60,410 nt of DNA. Source: an uncultured Bacilli bacterium (GTDB lineage Bacteria > Bacillota_I > Bacilli_A > RF39 > UBA660). Shown in pieces: positions 16,041 through 24,759 of this stretch (position 1 is the stretch's first letter; each line of letters starts with the position of its first letter). The notes under the pieces were generated by a model. The model did not search any database and had not been told where the DNA came from. It was given only the letters and a program-made list of their open reading frames with translations. The position numbers were made by a program, and so were the translations under genes. The stretch is taken from assembly GCA_910583745.1 (NCBI GenBank), contig CAJTZC010000009.1, positions 1-60,410 of the forward strand. The letters are read 5' to 3'.

Positions 16041-17223
16041 CGCTGGCATAATTGTCGAAATAACCCTGAATGAATACGACGGGCGTCCCTTTATCTCCGC
16101 TTCCACTTGTCAAGTCGCAAAGAGAACCGATTAAATCGGTGAGTCTGCGAGGAGTTGTCCCTTGAGACAACATGTTCCCTTTCAAATCCGCTTCTTTTTT
16201 CTTTATTTCACCTTTGATGGCTTCTCGCAGTTCTTCTCCTTTTAGGTCTGCAAATTTGTTGTCAGAGATGTATTTGAGTTTAATTTCGTTCGGTGTTCCT
16301 TCTAAACCTCCTGTATATGCCGGTGAGACGACAGGATCTGCAAGCTCCCAAATGTGTCCGACAGGGTCCTTAAACGCACCGTCCCCATAGACCATGACTT
16401 CGATAGTCTTTCCCGTTTTTTCCAACAACTGTTTCTGTATCTCGCGTACCAGCTTATCTCCAGTTTTAGGAAACAACTTCAATCTCTCTTCGGTAGATTT
16501 ATTCGACCCCAAAAGTCCATATTTGGGATTAAAACCGCTCCCATTCACAGACGCATTTACGATTTCGAATAAGCCATAGACGGAATTGGCTCCAGCGTTG
16601 AGCAACATGTCTTTCGTTCTATACCTCGTGTGAATGTCACAAGTTAAAACGTCCTTACAATAATGCAAAATCACCTTGGGGTCGTTGGCAAAGACGAACT
16701 CTACCTTACAGTTTTCACTTTCCACCAATTCTCTATAAAAATCGACCATATTAATGCCCGTAAAAGGGTGCAAAAAACTGCCGAAAGTCTCACTGTATTG
16801 GCTTTCGCTGATGACACTAGATAAGTTGTACTCACTCTTATCCAACGCATCCTCATCCAATATGCCGTTTCCCACTTCATCGCTAGGAAAACTGAGCAAA
16901 ATAGTGACCTTATCCATCGCACGAGCAATGGCTTTTAATATCATCGAAAACCGATTCCTACTCAAGATAGGAAAAACGATTCCGATATTTTTAAAAGGAA
17001 ACTTTTCGACCAAATCCTTCGCGACTTCATCGACAGTGACATAATTTCCTTCACTGATTCCGACGACAGCTTCTGTAATAGCGACGACATCCTTATCGTG
17101 AAACACAAACCCTTCACTTTTTTGCGCTTCCAACAACGAATCGACGACAATCGAAGCCAAATCGTCATTTTCTTTTATAATAGGAGTTCGAATCCCCCTT
17201 ACTACCGTACCGACATTTCTCAT
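16036..17223 (-). CDS. Coenzyme F420:glutamate ligase-like protein
   Basis: 395 aa, with the fold and motifs of the CofE family that adds glutamate to F420-0: the N-terminal VVRGIRTPIIKENDDLASIV, KDVVAITEAVVGISEGNY, and the C-terminal half with VMVYGDGAFKDPVGHIWELA. Members of this longer type occur in many Bacillota that do not make F420, so the substrate is unknown; it may ligate an amino acid to another cofactor or wall component. No other F420 gene is visible here. ATG 17223 is chosen by homology to the usual start. It lies 57 bp downstream of the M3-like gene. Confidence 0.75.
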   Translation of the reverse strand: MRNVGTVVRGIRTPIIKENDDLASIVVDSLLEAQKSEGFVFHDKDVVAITEAVVGISEGNYVTVDEVAKDLVEKFPFKNIGIVFPILSRNRFSMILKAIARAMDKVTILLSFPSDEVGNGILDEDALDKSEYNLSSVISESQYSETFGSFLHPFTGINMVDFYRELVESENCKVEFVFANDPKVILHYCKDVLTCDIHTRYRTKDMLLNAGANSVYGLFEIVNASVNGSGFNPKYGLLGSNKSTEERLKLFPKTGDKLVREIQKQLLEKTGKTIEVMVYGDGAFKDPVGHIWELADPVVSPAYTGGLEGTPNEIKLKYISDNKFADLKGEELREAIKGEIKKKEADLKGNMLSQGTTPRRLTDLIGSLCDLTSGSGDKGTPVVFIQGYFDNYASE

Positions 17224-17279
17224 ACATCATCCTCACTTTCACTATAAAAAGTATAACACGATTGTTTCCTGTTCATCAA

Positions 17280-18395
17280 TCAATTTTGAGGTGTTTTACC
17301 ACCACGGAAAGATTTATTAGAAAAATTGCCGTAAACTTCTGCAAAACTGCTCGCCAATCTCGCCAAAGTTTCTTCGTCGAATTCCATACAGTTTTTATAT
17401 TCGTATAGTTCCCCATCGCCCAAATCACCGAAAACATCAAACCCTAACTCTTTCAATGTCTGACAGTCTTTTGCCAAAGTCCGCTCAGAATTTCCCAATA
17501 TTTCGTTCAAGGCAAAGATAGATTCGAGTTCACTCGGATTCATTTTAAATTTAGAATAGAAGTCACAGGAAAAGACAAAACCTACGAGATGTTGAACCTG
17601 TTGAACTTGTATAAAATACTTATCGGTCATTTTACGTTTTAAATAGTATTTCCAGCTTCTACGAATCATATTCGAGTAAATCGAATTCTCCTCTGCTAAT
17701 CGCTCATCAAATTCCCTAAGTATACTTTCATCTAATTTTCCATTCGCGAGATATAACTCAAACAATTCCGCTAGCACTGCCACCGTTAAAGCGGTCCGAA
17801 CTTCATTCACCATACGCATGCGCATCGCAAGTTCTAAATCGTTTTTATATTCACTCCTCTTTTCTAATAGAAATTGGTACAATACGAACTCCAAAGACAG
17901 TGGTGGAATTTCATTTAAATAATAGCGAAGGACGGTTCCACTTTCAAAAGGGTGATTAAATTTGTGGGTCATCTCGTGGACGATGAGGCCGACATCGGCA
18001 ACATTTCCACGCAGAGAAAGCGCCACTTTGCCGTTGCCTTTTACCAAACACTCCGAATTTTGGGTTTCATCTAGTGACTTGACAGAGACCGAAGGCTCCT
18101 TCTCGACGAGGCGTCCATTTTCCATCTCAGTAAAAGATTCTTTCATAATGTTTTGAAATTGGTACGCATATTGGGGTCGAATCTCCTCAAAAAATTCCAA
18201 AGCCATGTCGAAGGATTGAGGAATGGAAACTGTATGCTGCAATTCTCCCAAAGAAACGGATGCATGTACATTTTCTAGGACCAATCTTGCTAGTCTCTTC
18301 GTCGGCTCGCCGAGCAATAGATACCCTTCTCGGAGACTTCGGTCTAAAAGATGATTTAATTTCTCATAATCAAAATCATATTCATTCTGATGCAT
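17280..18395 (-). CDS. M3-like zinc metallopeptidase-type protein
   Basis: 371-aa soluble protein with a gluzincin zinc site. HEMTH is in VGLIVHEMTHKFNHPF at about residue 168, and a glutamate 25 residues beyond the second His (in PPLSLEF) fits the third ligand seen in M3 oligoendopeptidases. The protein is much shorter than PepF (~600 aa), and its surroundings are not a close match, so the call rests on the zinc motif. It starts only two bases after the stop of the deformylase-like gene and both are one transcript; a joint role in trimming peptides or N-termini would be inference. Confidence 0.6.
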   Translation of the reverse strand: MHQNEYDFDYEKLNHLLDRSLREGYLLLGEPTKRLARLVLENVHASVSLGELQHTVSIPQSFDMALEFFEEIRPQYAYQFQNIMKESFTEMENGRLVEKEPSVSVKSLDETQNSECLVKGNGKVALSLRGNVADVGLIVHEMTHKFNHPFESGTVLRYYLNEIPPLSLEFVLYQFLLEKRSEYKNDLELAMRMRMVNEVRTALTVAVLAELFELYLANGKLDESILREFDERLAEENSIYSNMIRRSWKYYLKRKMTDKYFIQVQQVQHLVGFVFSCDFYSKFKMNPSELESIFALNEILGNSERTLAKDCQTLKELGFDVFGDLGDGELYEYKNCMEFDEETLARLASSFAEVYGNFSNKSFRGGKTPQN

Positions 18396-18397
18396 GC

Positions 18398-18955
18398 TTA
18401 CCTCCCTTTAATTTCATAAGGATGTGCCTTTCTATATTCCTGCATTTCCTCTAGATTCATTCGCTTAATATTGTTCGATTTATCGATATGTAAAACTCCA
18501 TTCAAATGGTCATATTCGTGACAAAAAACGGTGGTTTTAAATCCTTCAAAAATCTCATGCTGGCAAATCCCATTCAGGTCAAAATATTCGACCTCGATGA
18601 GATAAGGACGTTCCACTCCTCCAACCAAATATTCCTCCCCGACAGTACAACTCAAACACCCCTCTAAAAATACAGTTTTTCCTTCTTCTCGAATAATACG
18701 CGGATTGATAAATACGATGCCTTCATCATAGTTTTCATCGCGATTCTTGCTCATATCAGGAGAAGTGTTTTTGATATATATCATTCTTTTTGGAAGACCG
18801 ATTTGCACCGGGGAAAGAGCATAGACTACATTCTTTTCACAATAGTTTTTGAGAACGCTTATCCATTCCAAATAGTTATCCTTTTCGAAGTCGACCTCTT
18901 CGGAAACTTGTCTCAAATAAGCTTCATCCTTTTCAATGTTTTTTCTTTCATCCAT
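18398..18955 (-). CDS. Peptide deformylase-like protein
   Basis: 185 aa with the three deformylase motifs in altered form: YALSPVQIGLPKR in place of GxGxAAxQ, the metal-binding EGCLSC, and CHEYDHLNGVLHID with the HExxH zinc site. Deformylases remove the formyl group from new proteins in the cytoplasm. Cys in motif 2 and both His are present, so activity is possible, but motif 1 is degenerate, so this may be a second, specialised copy rather than the housekeeping enzyme. AGGAGG-like GGGAGG precedes ATG 18955. It overlaps nothing and is followed two bases later by the M3-like gene. Confidence 0.75.
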   Translation of the reverse strand: MDERKNIEKDEAYLRQVSEEVDFEKDNYLEWISVLKNYCEKNVVYALSPVQIGLPKRMIYIKNTSPDMSKNRDENYDEGIVFINPRIIREEGKTVFLEGCLSCTVGEEYLVGGVERPYLIEVEYFDLNGICQHEIFEGFKTTVFCHEYDHLNGVLHIDKSNNIKRMNLEEMQEYRKAHPYEIKGR

Positions 18956-19086
18956 CGATATAACCTCCCATCGACTCTAATATGTCTTACAATAGACTTT
19001 GCCATAACCTAACCAGTCTAAAAATTACCACTGTGTAGTCTTTTGATGTTTTCTAATTATCATACTGCGCGTTATTTTCCTGTAAA

Positions 19087-20295
19087 TTATTGATCTAGTA
19101 GCCAGTCGATTATATTTTTATGAATTATGCCATTTTGTGAAAAATCAAATTTATCTAACGAAATGACATATTTAGGATAATTATCTTTTATGTTATCATA
19201 AACCTTAAACTCTCTATCGATGACATTTTCATCTACTAAGTAATAACAAACCTGATAATATTCTTTATTTCCATCTTTAAGTGCAATAAAATCTATTTCA
19301 CCAGTATCTAAGCTACCGACTTTAACATCATAACCTCTATATACCAGTTCGTTATAAACTACATTTTCTAAATATGCTCCCATTTGTTCTTTTTTTGATA
19401 TATTTAGTATTTGTCCTAATCCTAAATCAGCTAAATAATATTTATATTTGCCATTCAGTATTCTTTTTCCTCTAACATCATATCTATCTACTTTTTCTAT
19501 TAAATATGCTTTACACATATATTCTAGATAATTATATAATGTCGTTTTACCAACGCCTCGGGCATCATTTATTTCAAAATATTTAACTAGACTTTCAGCT
19601 GAGAAGGTTTGAGATGGAGTAGTGACAATATATTCGGCTATTCTATTAAATAATTCTAAATCTGTGACCTTGAATCTATTTATTATATCTTTAACAACTA
19701 TCGAATTATAAACATCTGTTAAATAAGTTCTTATCTCATATTCATCATTTAATGCAAATCTCTGAGGAAGCCCTCCCCACTTAACATAATTATTAAAATG
19801 CTCCTCTAGTTTATACTTATCGAATTCATAGTTTTTAAATTCACATACTTCTTTAAAAGAAAATGGTTTAATTTTAAAACTAACATATCGACCTGAAAGA
19901 AGAGTTGCAAGTTCTCCTGAAAGTAGGTCACTATTAGAACCCGTTATAAAAATAGACACTTTATCCCCATATTTTGCTTTATAAGAATTAACCGTTCTTT
20001 CCCATTCTTTAACATATTGTATCTCGTCAAAAAATAAATAGTACTTATCCTTATTAGCAATCTTACTTTTAATATAATAATCTAAGTCTTTAGATGTTTT
20101 TATATCTGAATAATCGGACAATTCAAAATTCATATAGATAATATTTTCTTCTTTAACGCCAGACTCTATTATCTCATTTATAATCTGTCTTAAAATAACT
20201 GACTTGCCACATCTCCTAATTCCAGTGATTACTTTAATTAAATCTTGATTATAAAAAGGTCTTATTTTTTTTAAGTATCTCTCTCTTATTACCAT
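19087..20295 (-). CDS. AAA ATPase with DUF4143 domain
   Basis: 402 aa from ATG 20295 (AGGAGG seven bases upstream; the frame also extends to 20316). The N-terminal ATPase domain has the P-loop GIRRCGKSVIL near residue 30 and FFDEIQYVKEWE as Walker B, then FITGSNSDLLS as sensor. The C-terminal DUF4143 domain ends with a restriction-endonuclease-like core containing GEIDFIAL and YYQVCY. Such genes are widespread and very often transferred; their job is unclear, with toxin or defence roles proposed. The gene is A/T-rich and nearly free of TCGA words, unlike ogt next to it. It has its own strong promoter with a perfect palindrome. Confidence 0.85.
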   Translation of the reverse strand: MVIRERYLKKIRPFYNQDLIKVITGIRRCGKSVILRQIINEIIESGVKEENIIYMNFELSDYSDIKTSKDLDYYIKSKIANKDKYYLFFDEIQYVKEWERTVNSYKAKYGDKVSIFITGSNSDLLSGELATLLSGRYVSFKIKPFSFKEVCEFKNYEFDKYKLEEHFNNYVKWGGLPQRFALNDEYEIRTYLTDVYNSIVVKDIINRFKVTDLELFNRIAEYIVTTPSQTFSAESLVKYFEINDARGVGKTTLYNYLEYMCKAYLIEKVDRYDVRGKRILNGKYKYYLADLGLGQILNISKKEQMGAYLENVVYNELVYRGYDVKVGSLDTGEIDFIALKDGNKEYYQVCYYLVDENVIDREFKVYDNIKDNYPKYVISLDKFDFSQNGIIHKNIIDWLLDQ

Positions 20296-20314
20296 AGTTT
20301 TTCCTCCTACAATC

Positions 20315-20343
20315 ATTATAAGTCATTCATCTTTAAAAGTCAA
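20315..20343 (-). promoter_or_regulatory. Sigma-A promoter of the DUF4143 gene
   Basis: Minus strand TTGACT (20338-20343), 17-bp spacer, TATAAT (20315-20320). The transcript would start near 20308, leaving about 13 bases with AGGAGG before the ATG. Confidence 0.8.
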
Positions 20344-20369
20344 TTTTGTCTTTTGCAAAAGACAAAATT
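20342..20369. promoter_or_regulatory. Perfect 28-bp palindrome, likely operator
   Basis: The half AATTTTGTCTTTTG is followed directly by its exact reverse complement. It touches the -35 hexamer of the DUF4143 promoter, and a further half-site AATTTTGTCTT is repeated at 20382-20392. Confidence 0.7.
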
Positions 20370-20399
20370 AGCGTTTTTGTTAATTTTGTCTTGGTACAA

Positions 20400-20936
20400 T
20401 TATCGTGTACAATCCTCTTTTACTCGGTCACCTTCGACTGGAATACCTTCTAATTCAAGTAAAAACTTCTTTTTGGCGATGCCACCTGCGTATCCCGTCA
20501 AACCGCCATCGCTTCCGACGACTCTGTGACATGGTACGATAATCGAAATCGGGTTGCGACCGACGGCGTTTCCAACTGCTTGGCACGACATGCTTTTTAA
20601 ACCGCGATACCTCGCGATGTCTCCAGCAATACTTTTATAGGTCGTCACCGAGCCACGAGGAATGCGACACAGTCTTTTGAAGACTTCTTGTGAAAATTCG
20701 CTTCCAAAAAACTCGATTTCCAATTTTTCTATTTCTGGATTCTGCCCTGCAAAATAACAATCCAACCACTTTTTAGTCTTTTCGATTACAGCATTCTCGC
20801 CTACAACCATCTGCTCATCCTTGTATACTGACAAAAAATGTTTCTGTCCCTCTATCCAAAGTCCGAGGAGCTTATCGTTCTTGCTCGCAAGAGTGAGCAC
20901 ACCGACTGGCGATTGGTAAGTCGAAATAATCAACAT
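20400..20936 (-). CDS. ogt: Methylated-DNA--protein-cysteine methyltransferase
   Basis: 178-aa suicide repair protein that takes the methyl group from O6-methylguanine onto its own cysteine. The active-site block IVPCHRVVGSDGG is intact, the helix-turn-helix RGSVTTYKSIAG and the Asn hinge (VGNAVGRNPISI) are visible, and the end LTGYAGGIAKKKFLLELEG is typical. It is followed (21 bp upstream) by the small unknown at 20958, perhaps in one transcript. Confidence 0.93.
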   Translation of the reverse strand: MLIISTYQSPVGVLTLASKNDKLLGLWIEGQKHFLSVYKDEQMVVGENAVIEKTKKWLDCYFAGQNPEIEKLEIEFFGSEFSQEVFKRLCRIPRGSVTTYKSIAGDIARYRGLKSMSCQAVGNAVGRNPISIIVPCHRVVGSDGGLTGYAGGIAKKKFLLELEGIPVEGDRVKEDCTR

Positions 20937-20957
20937 TCTCGTTCCCCTCTACTTTTC

Positions 20958-21428
20958 TTATCCAGCCTTATACTTATTTCTGGACCCAAATGATGTATAA
21001 TGGACAACTCGTATACCAATCATCGCTTCGTTTAATCCTTGTGAAGTAATTCTCCCAAAATTATTAGAATGATTATCGATAGTGTCAAAAATATCGCCAT
21101 CTTTATTGTGCACAGCAAATTTCGAGTAATTAGAGGAATAATAAGCCAAAGCATCGTTTATAAAATGCAAAAGTTCTTCCTTACGCGTTTCCAAATATTG
21201 TTTAGAATATTCTTCGAGCAAAGCAAACAATTGGTATCTATATTTTGTAATCCATGCTCTTTTTCTTTTTATATCTGTATATTTGAAATGACAAACAGGA
21301 CACACAAAATAATCACTATGATTTAAATCAAAGAGTAATTCGGCGCCATCCTTATCACAAAAATAATCGTGAATCCAACCGCTTAACCATTCATAGTTAT
21401 CTTTAAAAATCATGTTTTCCACCTTCAT
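20958..21428 (-). CDS. Protein of unknown function with a CxxC pair (156 aa)
   Basis: Small soluble protein with one zinc-ribbon-like pair (VCPVCHFKY, about residue 40) and an aromatic-rich helical middle. There is only one CxxC, so any zinc site would need His (two near residues 30-45) or a partner. It shows no membrane segment. It precedes ogt by 21 bp on the same strand. I do not recognise the family. Confidence 0.55.
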   Translation of the reverse strand: MKVENMIFKDNYEWLSGWIHDYFCDKDGAELLFDLNHSDYFVCPVCHFKYTDIKRKRAWITKYRYQLFALLEEYSKQYLETRKEELLHFINDALAYYSSNYSKFAVHNKDGDIFDTIDNHSNNFGRITSQGLNEAMIGIRVVHYTSFGSRNKYKAG

Positions 21429-21622
21429 TCAATATGATACAGCACTATATACCGATATGCAACCACCGGAATGAGTGGTCGTCCACTAAAATATTCATGC
21501 CTAGCATTTTCCAAATCGGCAATTCTCTTTATTAAAACTTGGCAATGGATAATAATGAAGTCGCAAAATACATTTTAGAAAAAACAGAAAAAAAGCAACG
21601 GCGGTGTTCGCGTTACTTATTA

Positions 21623-22760
21623 CTATTTTGGCAGATGTTGAATACATCGAGACGGTTGCTCTGGAGTGACGGGAACTTCCTCAGAGTAAAATGATTTGAT
21701 TAAATCCAAGATTTCTTTTAAATTCTCGATAGATTCGTCTATATCTTTCCTAACTACACTGTTATTCGCAACTTGAGCAATCGTACGGACCAACCCATAA
21801 CGAGAAATATTTTTAAGAGCGCCGGGAGCAATATGTAAACTATCAACGATGATTCCTTTGCAATCTCTTAGACTTCTTTTTATTAAAAACTCTAGGATTT
21901 GGTCATGCAACAACTCTCTCGCGGAACACTTGTTATCAGAAAAGTTACTAATTCCATTTAAACAGACAAATGCCTTCGCCATGTTAAACAAAAAATTAGG
22001 AGGAACAAGTTCATAATTTACACAGGCATTAACCATATCAATAAAATAATAAGTGAGTTCCTCTTTTCTACTAATTATTCCTTCACAATACTTCCTGCAA
22101 TCCTCTTTAAACGATTTCTTTTGTTCCTCGCTCATATTTCCATAAACGACCAACAAGTCGTATAATTTTTCATAGTTTCCGGAATAGACCGTCAAAAAAA
22201 ACTTTCTACACAACTCGGTATCTCTGTCGCTCATGACAAATAAAAGGCCCATATCTAAAAAACAGATATTTCCCTCTTCATCGATACAAATATTTCCACT
22301 ATGTGGGTCCCCATGAAAAATAACAGGTTTATCATGGAAGAATGCCCAAAAGCTCGACCGTATATAACTATTTAATGCAGTAGCAATCCTATCTTTATTT
22401 TCATCCGTCAATTCCAACTTATTAACGGTTGGAGTTTTAATATACTCCATAACGATGATATTCTCTGTGCAATAATCTTCATACAGCTTTGGAACCTTAA
22501 TTTTTTTTGTACCATTGGCTTTACCATTGACGCTGTCTGCAAAGCCTTGATATGTTCTAATATTTTAGCATTTGCCTATCCTCTTCAGTAAAGAGATGGC
22601 CAAAATTTTGAGTCGCCAACACTTGGGCTAATTTAATATAAACGATACCCATCTTTTCAGAAAAAGACTTTATCACTATTCCGTTATTCTTTCTTAAAAT
22701 AAATTTATTGAATAATAATTTTATGAGTTGTACATATAACTTCATTTTTATTTCCTCCAC
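21623..22760 (-). pseudogene. Broken AarF/ABC1/UbiB-type atypical kinase gene
   Basis: Two frames of one gene. The upstream part (22760-22557) gives the family start up to FTEEDRQMLKY and stops at TAG. The downstream part, one frame over, resumes with YQGFADSVNGKANGTKKIKV and continues through the catalytic loop FHGDPHSGNICIDEEGNI to the end at 21623. Compared with intact relatives about 100 residues are missing between them, including the glycine-rich Ala loop and the catalytic Lys region, so the product cannot bind ATP normally. Family members act on quinone-type lipids or membranes. An internal start at 22450 could make a stub, but I regard it as decayed. Confidence 0.8.
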
Positions 22761-23106
22761 AAATCAAATCGATAAGTATTATACTATAAATTTGAATTTT
22801 TTTTAAGAAAAACCATTGGAGAATAGAAATTCTAATTTCAAAATTTTTGTAATAATTAAAAAATAACTCTCATTCGTTAGAATAAAGTTCCTCTTTTTTT
22901 ATTTTATGTAAGTTTCCTTGACATATCCACGATAACATAAAAAAGACCTTTTGACAAGTCTTCTATATATCGAAGTTCGAGTAATTCGAACAGATTCACA
23001 ATGGTGCCCGAGAGAGAGAAGTACAACAACTCTTTGAGCAAAAGAAATCGTTAGTAATAAACTTAACTAGCTATAATATAGCATAAAAATTATATTTTAT
23101 AAATAC
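22761..23106. other. Intergenic region with a possible tRNA remnant
   Basis: A/T-rich stretch between the aarF relic and glyS. On the minus strand CGGGCACCA near 22997-23010 resembles the acceptor end of a tRNA, followed by a hairpin ending in TTTTTT near 22940, but no T-loop or anticodon arm can be drawn. Nothing else is seen. Confidence 0.35.
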
Positions 23107-24474
23107 CTAAAACATCATTTTTTCAATTACATAGTAAGGAATATCATCAATACTCATAGTGATTTGTTCCATTGTATCCCTATCTCTAATAGTAACCATA
23201 TTGTTTTCTAAAGTAGTATCATCAATAGTAATGCAAAATGGTGTTCCAATTGCATCTTGTCTTCTATATCTTTTACCAATAGAAGATGAATCATCCATTG
23301 TGCACATGAAATAATTATTCAATTTGTTATAAACTTCTTTGGCTTTCTCAGAATGAACCTTTTTAATAAGAGGTAATACAGCAACTTTATATGGAGCTAA
23401 TGCTGGATGAAGTTTTAACACATCTCTAACACTTCCATCATCTAAAGTTTCTTTTTTTAAAGCATCACATAAGAATACAAGCATCATTCTTCCTACACCT
23501 GCGGCAGTTTCTAAAATGTATGGTATATATTTCTCGTTCGTTTCAGAATCTAAATAACTTAAATCTTTACCTGAAAATTTAGAATGTTGTGTTAAATCAT
23601 AATTCGTTCTATTATGTATTCCCCAAAGTTCATCCCAACCTGTTGGAAAGTTATATTGAATATCTGTTGCTGCACTGGCATAGAAAACTAATTTGTCATG
23701 GTCTTTGAATCTTAAATTTTCTGGATTTACTCCTAAATCAGTTAAGAATTTCATTGATTGTTCCTTATTAAAATTAAATATCGCTTCATCTTCTCCAGGT
23801 TTACAGAAAGTTTGTAATTCCATTTGTTCAAATTCAATAGTTCTAAATAAGAAATTACCAGGTGTTACCTCGTTTCTAAAACTTTTACCAACTTGAGCAA
23901 TAGTAAATGGTAATTTTTCTCTAGCTGTTCTTAAAACATTTTGAAAATTAATATATTCTCCTTGGCAAGTTTCAGGTCTTAAATATATTTCCATTTTTTG
24001 GTCACTAATTGTACCTCTATATGTTTTAAACATTAAGTCAAATTCTCTTAAATCAGTAAAATTACTTTTACCACAATTAGGACACTTAATATTTTCTTTA
24101 ATATATTTATTCATTTCTTCATAAGTCATTAAATCTGGATTAACATCTGGGTTAACTGATGAAATAAGATTGTCAGCTCTATATCTTTTTTTACATTCCT
24201 TACAATCGACTTGTGGATCATTAAATGATTTAGCATGACCTGAAGCTTCCCAAACTTTAGGATTCATTATGATACCACAGTCTATTTCATAAGAATTATC
24301 TCTTTGTTGAACAAATCTTTTTCTCCAACAATCCTTAACATTATTAATCATTCTACTTCCTAAAGGTCCAAAATCCCATGTGTTAGCAAATCCACCATAA
24401 ATTTCACTTCCTGGATAAATAAATCCATATTGCTTACAATAACTAGAAACTTGTTCCATTGTTAATTTTTCCAT
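23107..24474 (-). CDS. glyS: Glycyl-tRNA synthetase (single-chain, class II)
   Basis: 455-aa dimeric class IIa enzyme that attaches glycine to tRNA-Gly. It begins SYCKQYGFIYPGSEIYGG and shows motif 1 around FGPLGSRMINN, motif 2 FRNEVTPGNFLFRTIEFEQMEL, a zinc-like set CKEC...CPNC (residues ~95-150), and motif 3 ETAAGVGRMMLVFL; the C-terminal anticodon domain ends the protein. ATG 24474 is nine bases after AAGGAG. The gene is clearly poorer in CG dinucleotides and TCGA words than gltX and pheST, suggesting horizontal origin. A T-box leader and a perfect promoter precede it, so glycine starvation should induce it. Confidence 0.95.
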   Translation of the reverse strand: MEKLTMEQVSSYCKQYGFIYPGSEIYGGFANTWDFGPLGSRMINNVKDCWRKRFVQQRDNSYEIDCGIIMNPKVWEASGHAKSFNDPQVDCKECKKRYRADNLISSVNPDVNPDLMTYEEMNKYIKENIKCPNCGKSNFTDLREFDLMFKTYRGTISDQKMEIYLRPETCQGEYINFQNVLRTAREKLPFTIAQVGKSFRNEVTPGNFLFRTIEFEQMELQTFCKPGEDEAIFNFNKEQSMKFLTDLGVNPENLRFKDHDKLVFYASAATDIQYNFPTGWDELWGIHNRTNYDLTQHSKFSGKDLSYLDSETNEKYIPYILETAAGVGRMMLVFLCDALKKETLDDGSVRDVLKLHPALAPYKVAVLPLIKKVHSEKAKEVYNKLNNYFMCTMDDSSSIGKRYRRQDAIGTPFCITIDDTTLENNMVTIRDRDTMEQITMSIDDIPYYVIEKMMF

Positions 24475-24616
24475 CTTAATCATCTCCTTATAAAAGCAAA
24501 AAGAGAACAAATTTGTATGGGCGTATTATAACGCTGTTCCACCATACTTTGTTCTCTTTGGTTTGTATATAGCTGTTAGGTTGCCAAGCCCGTCATTGCT
24601 TTTAAAAAAATTAACT
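24475..24616 (-). promoter_or_regulatory. T-box leader of glyS
   Basis: The leader RNA contains TATGGTGGAACAGCG, a T-box sequence whose UGGA would pair with the 3' end UCCA of uncharged tRNA-Gly. GTATGG and CCATAC, plus GCG/CGC, form the antiterminator helix. AGAGAACAAA and TTTGTTCTCT followed by TTTTTG form a surrounding terminator-like stem. Only about 140 bases separate promoter and start, so stem I is short or compact; the Gly specifier could be in GACGGGCTTGG. Confidence 0.75.
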
Positions 24617-24622
24617 ACTTAC

Positions 24623-24651
24623 ATTATATTCATTTAACAGGATATTGTCAA
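24623..24651 (-). promoter_or_regulatory. Sigma-A promoter of glyS
   Basis: Minus strand TTGACA (24646-24651), 17-bp spacer, TATAAT (24623-24628): a full consensus match. Confidence 0.88.
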
Positions 24652-24683
24652 GTAGTGTAAATCAAAATTCATATACTATAAAT

Positions 24684-24720
24684 ACACACGCATAATGATT
24701 ATGTCATTATGCAAGTGTGT
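24684..24720. repeat. Long imperfect inverted repeat, possible oriT or att dyad
   Basis: ACACAC-GCATAATGA and TCATTATGC-AA-GTGTGT face each other across TTATG; 15 of the stem positions pair with one 2-base bulge. It lies between the glyS promoter and the MobV tail. The outer ACACAC/GTGTGT resembles the recognition dyad of pMV158-type relaxases, but the match is by eye. Confidence 0.6.
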
Positions 24721-24759
24721 TTACTAAATTGACACCATTTAGTATTTGAGGACTACGAA

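Noticed and set aside
22451..22556. Separate small gene between the two aarF parts
   Set aside because: The stretch is simply the out-of-frame continuation of the kinase sequence (GFADSVNGKANGTKK), not an independent gene.
22990..23045. tRNA-like end (CGGGCACCA) on the minus strand
   Set aside because: Only an acceptor-like end is present; no T-arm, anticodon arm or 5' half can be drawn, so it is at most a relic.
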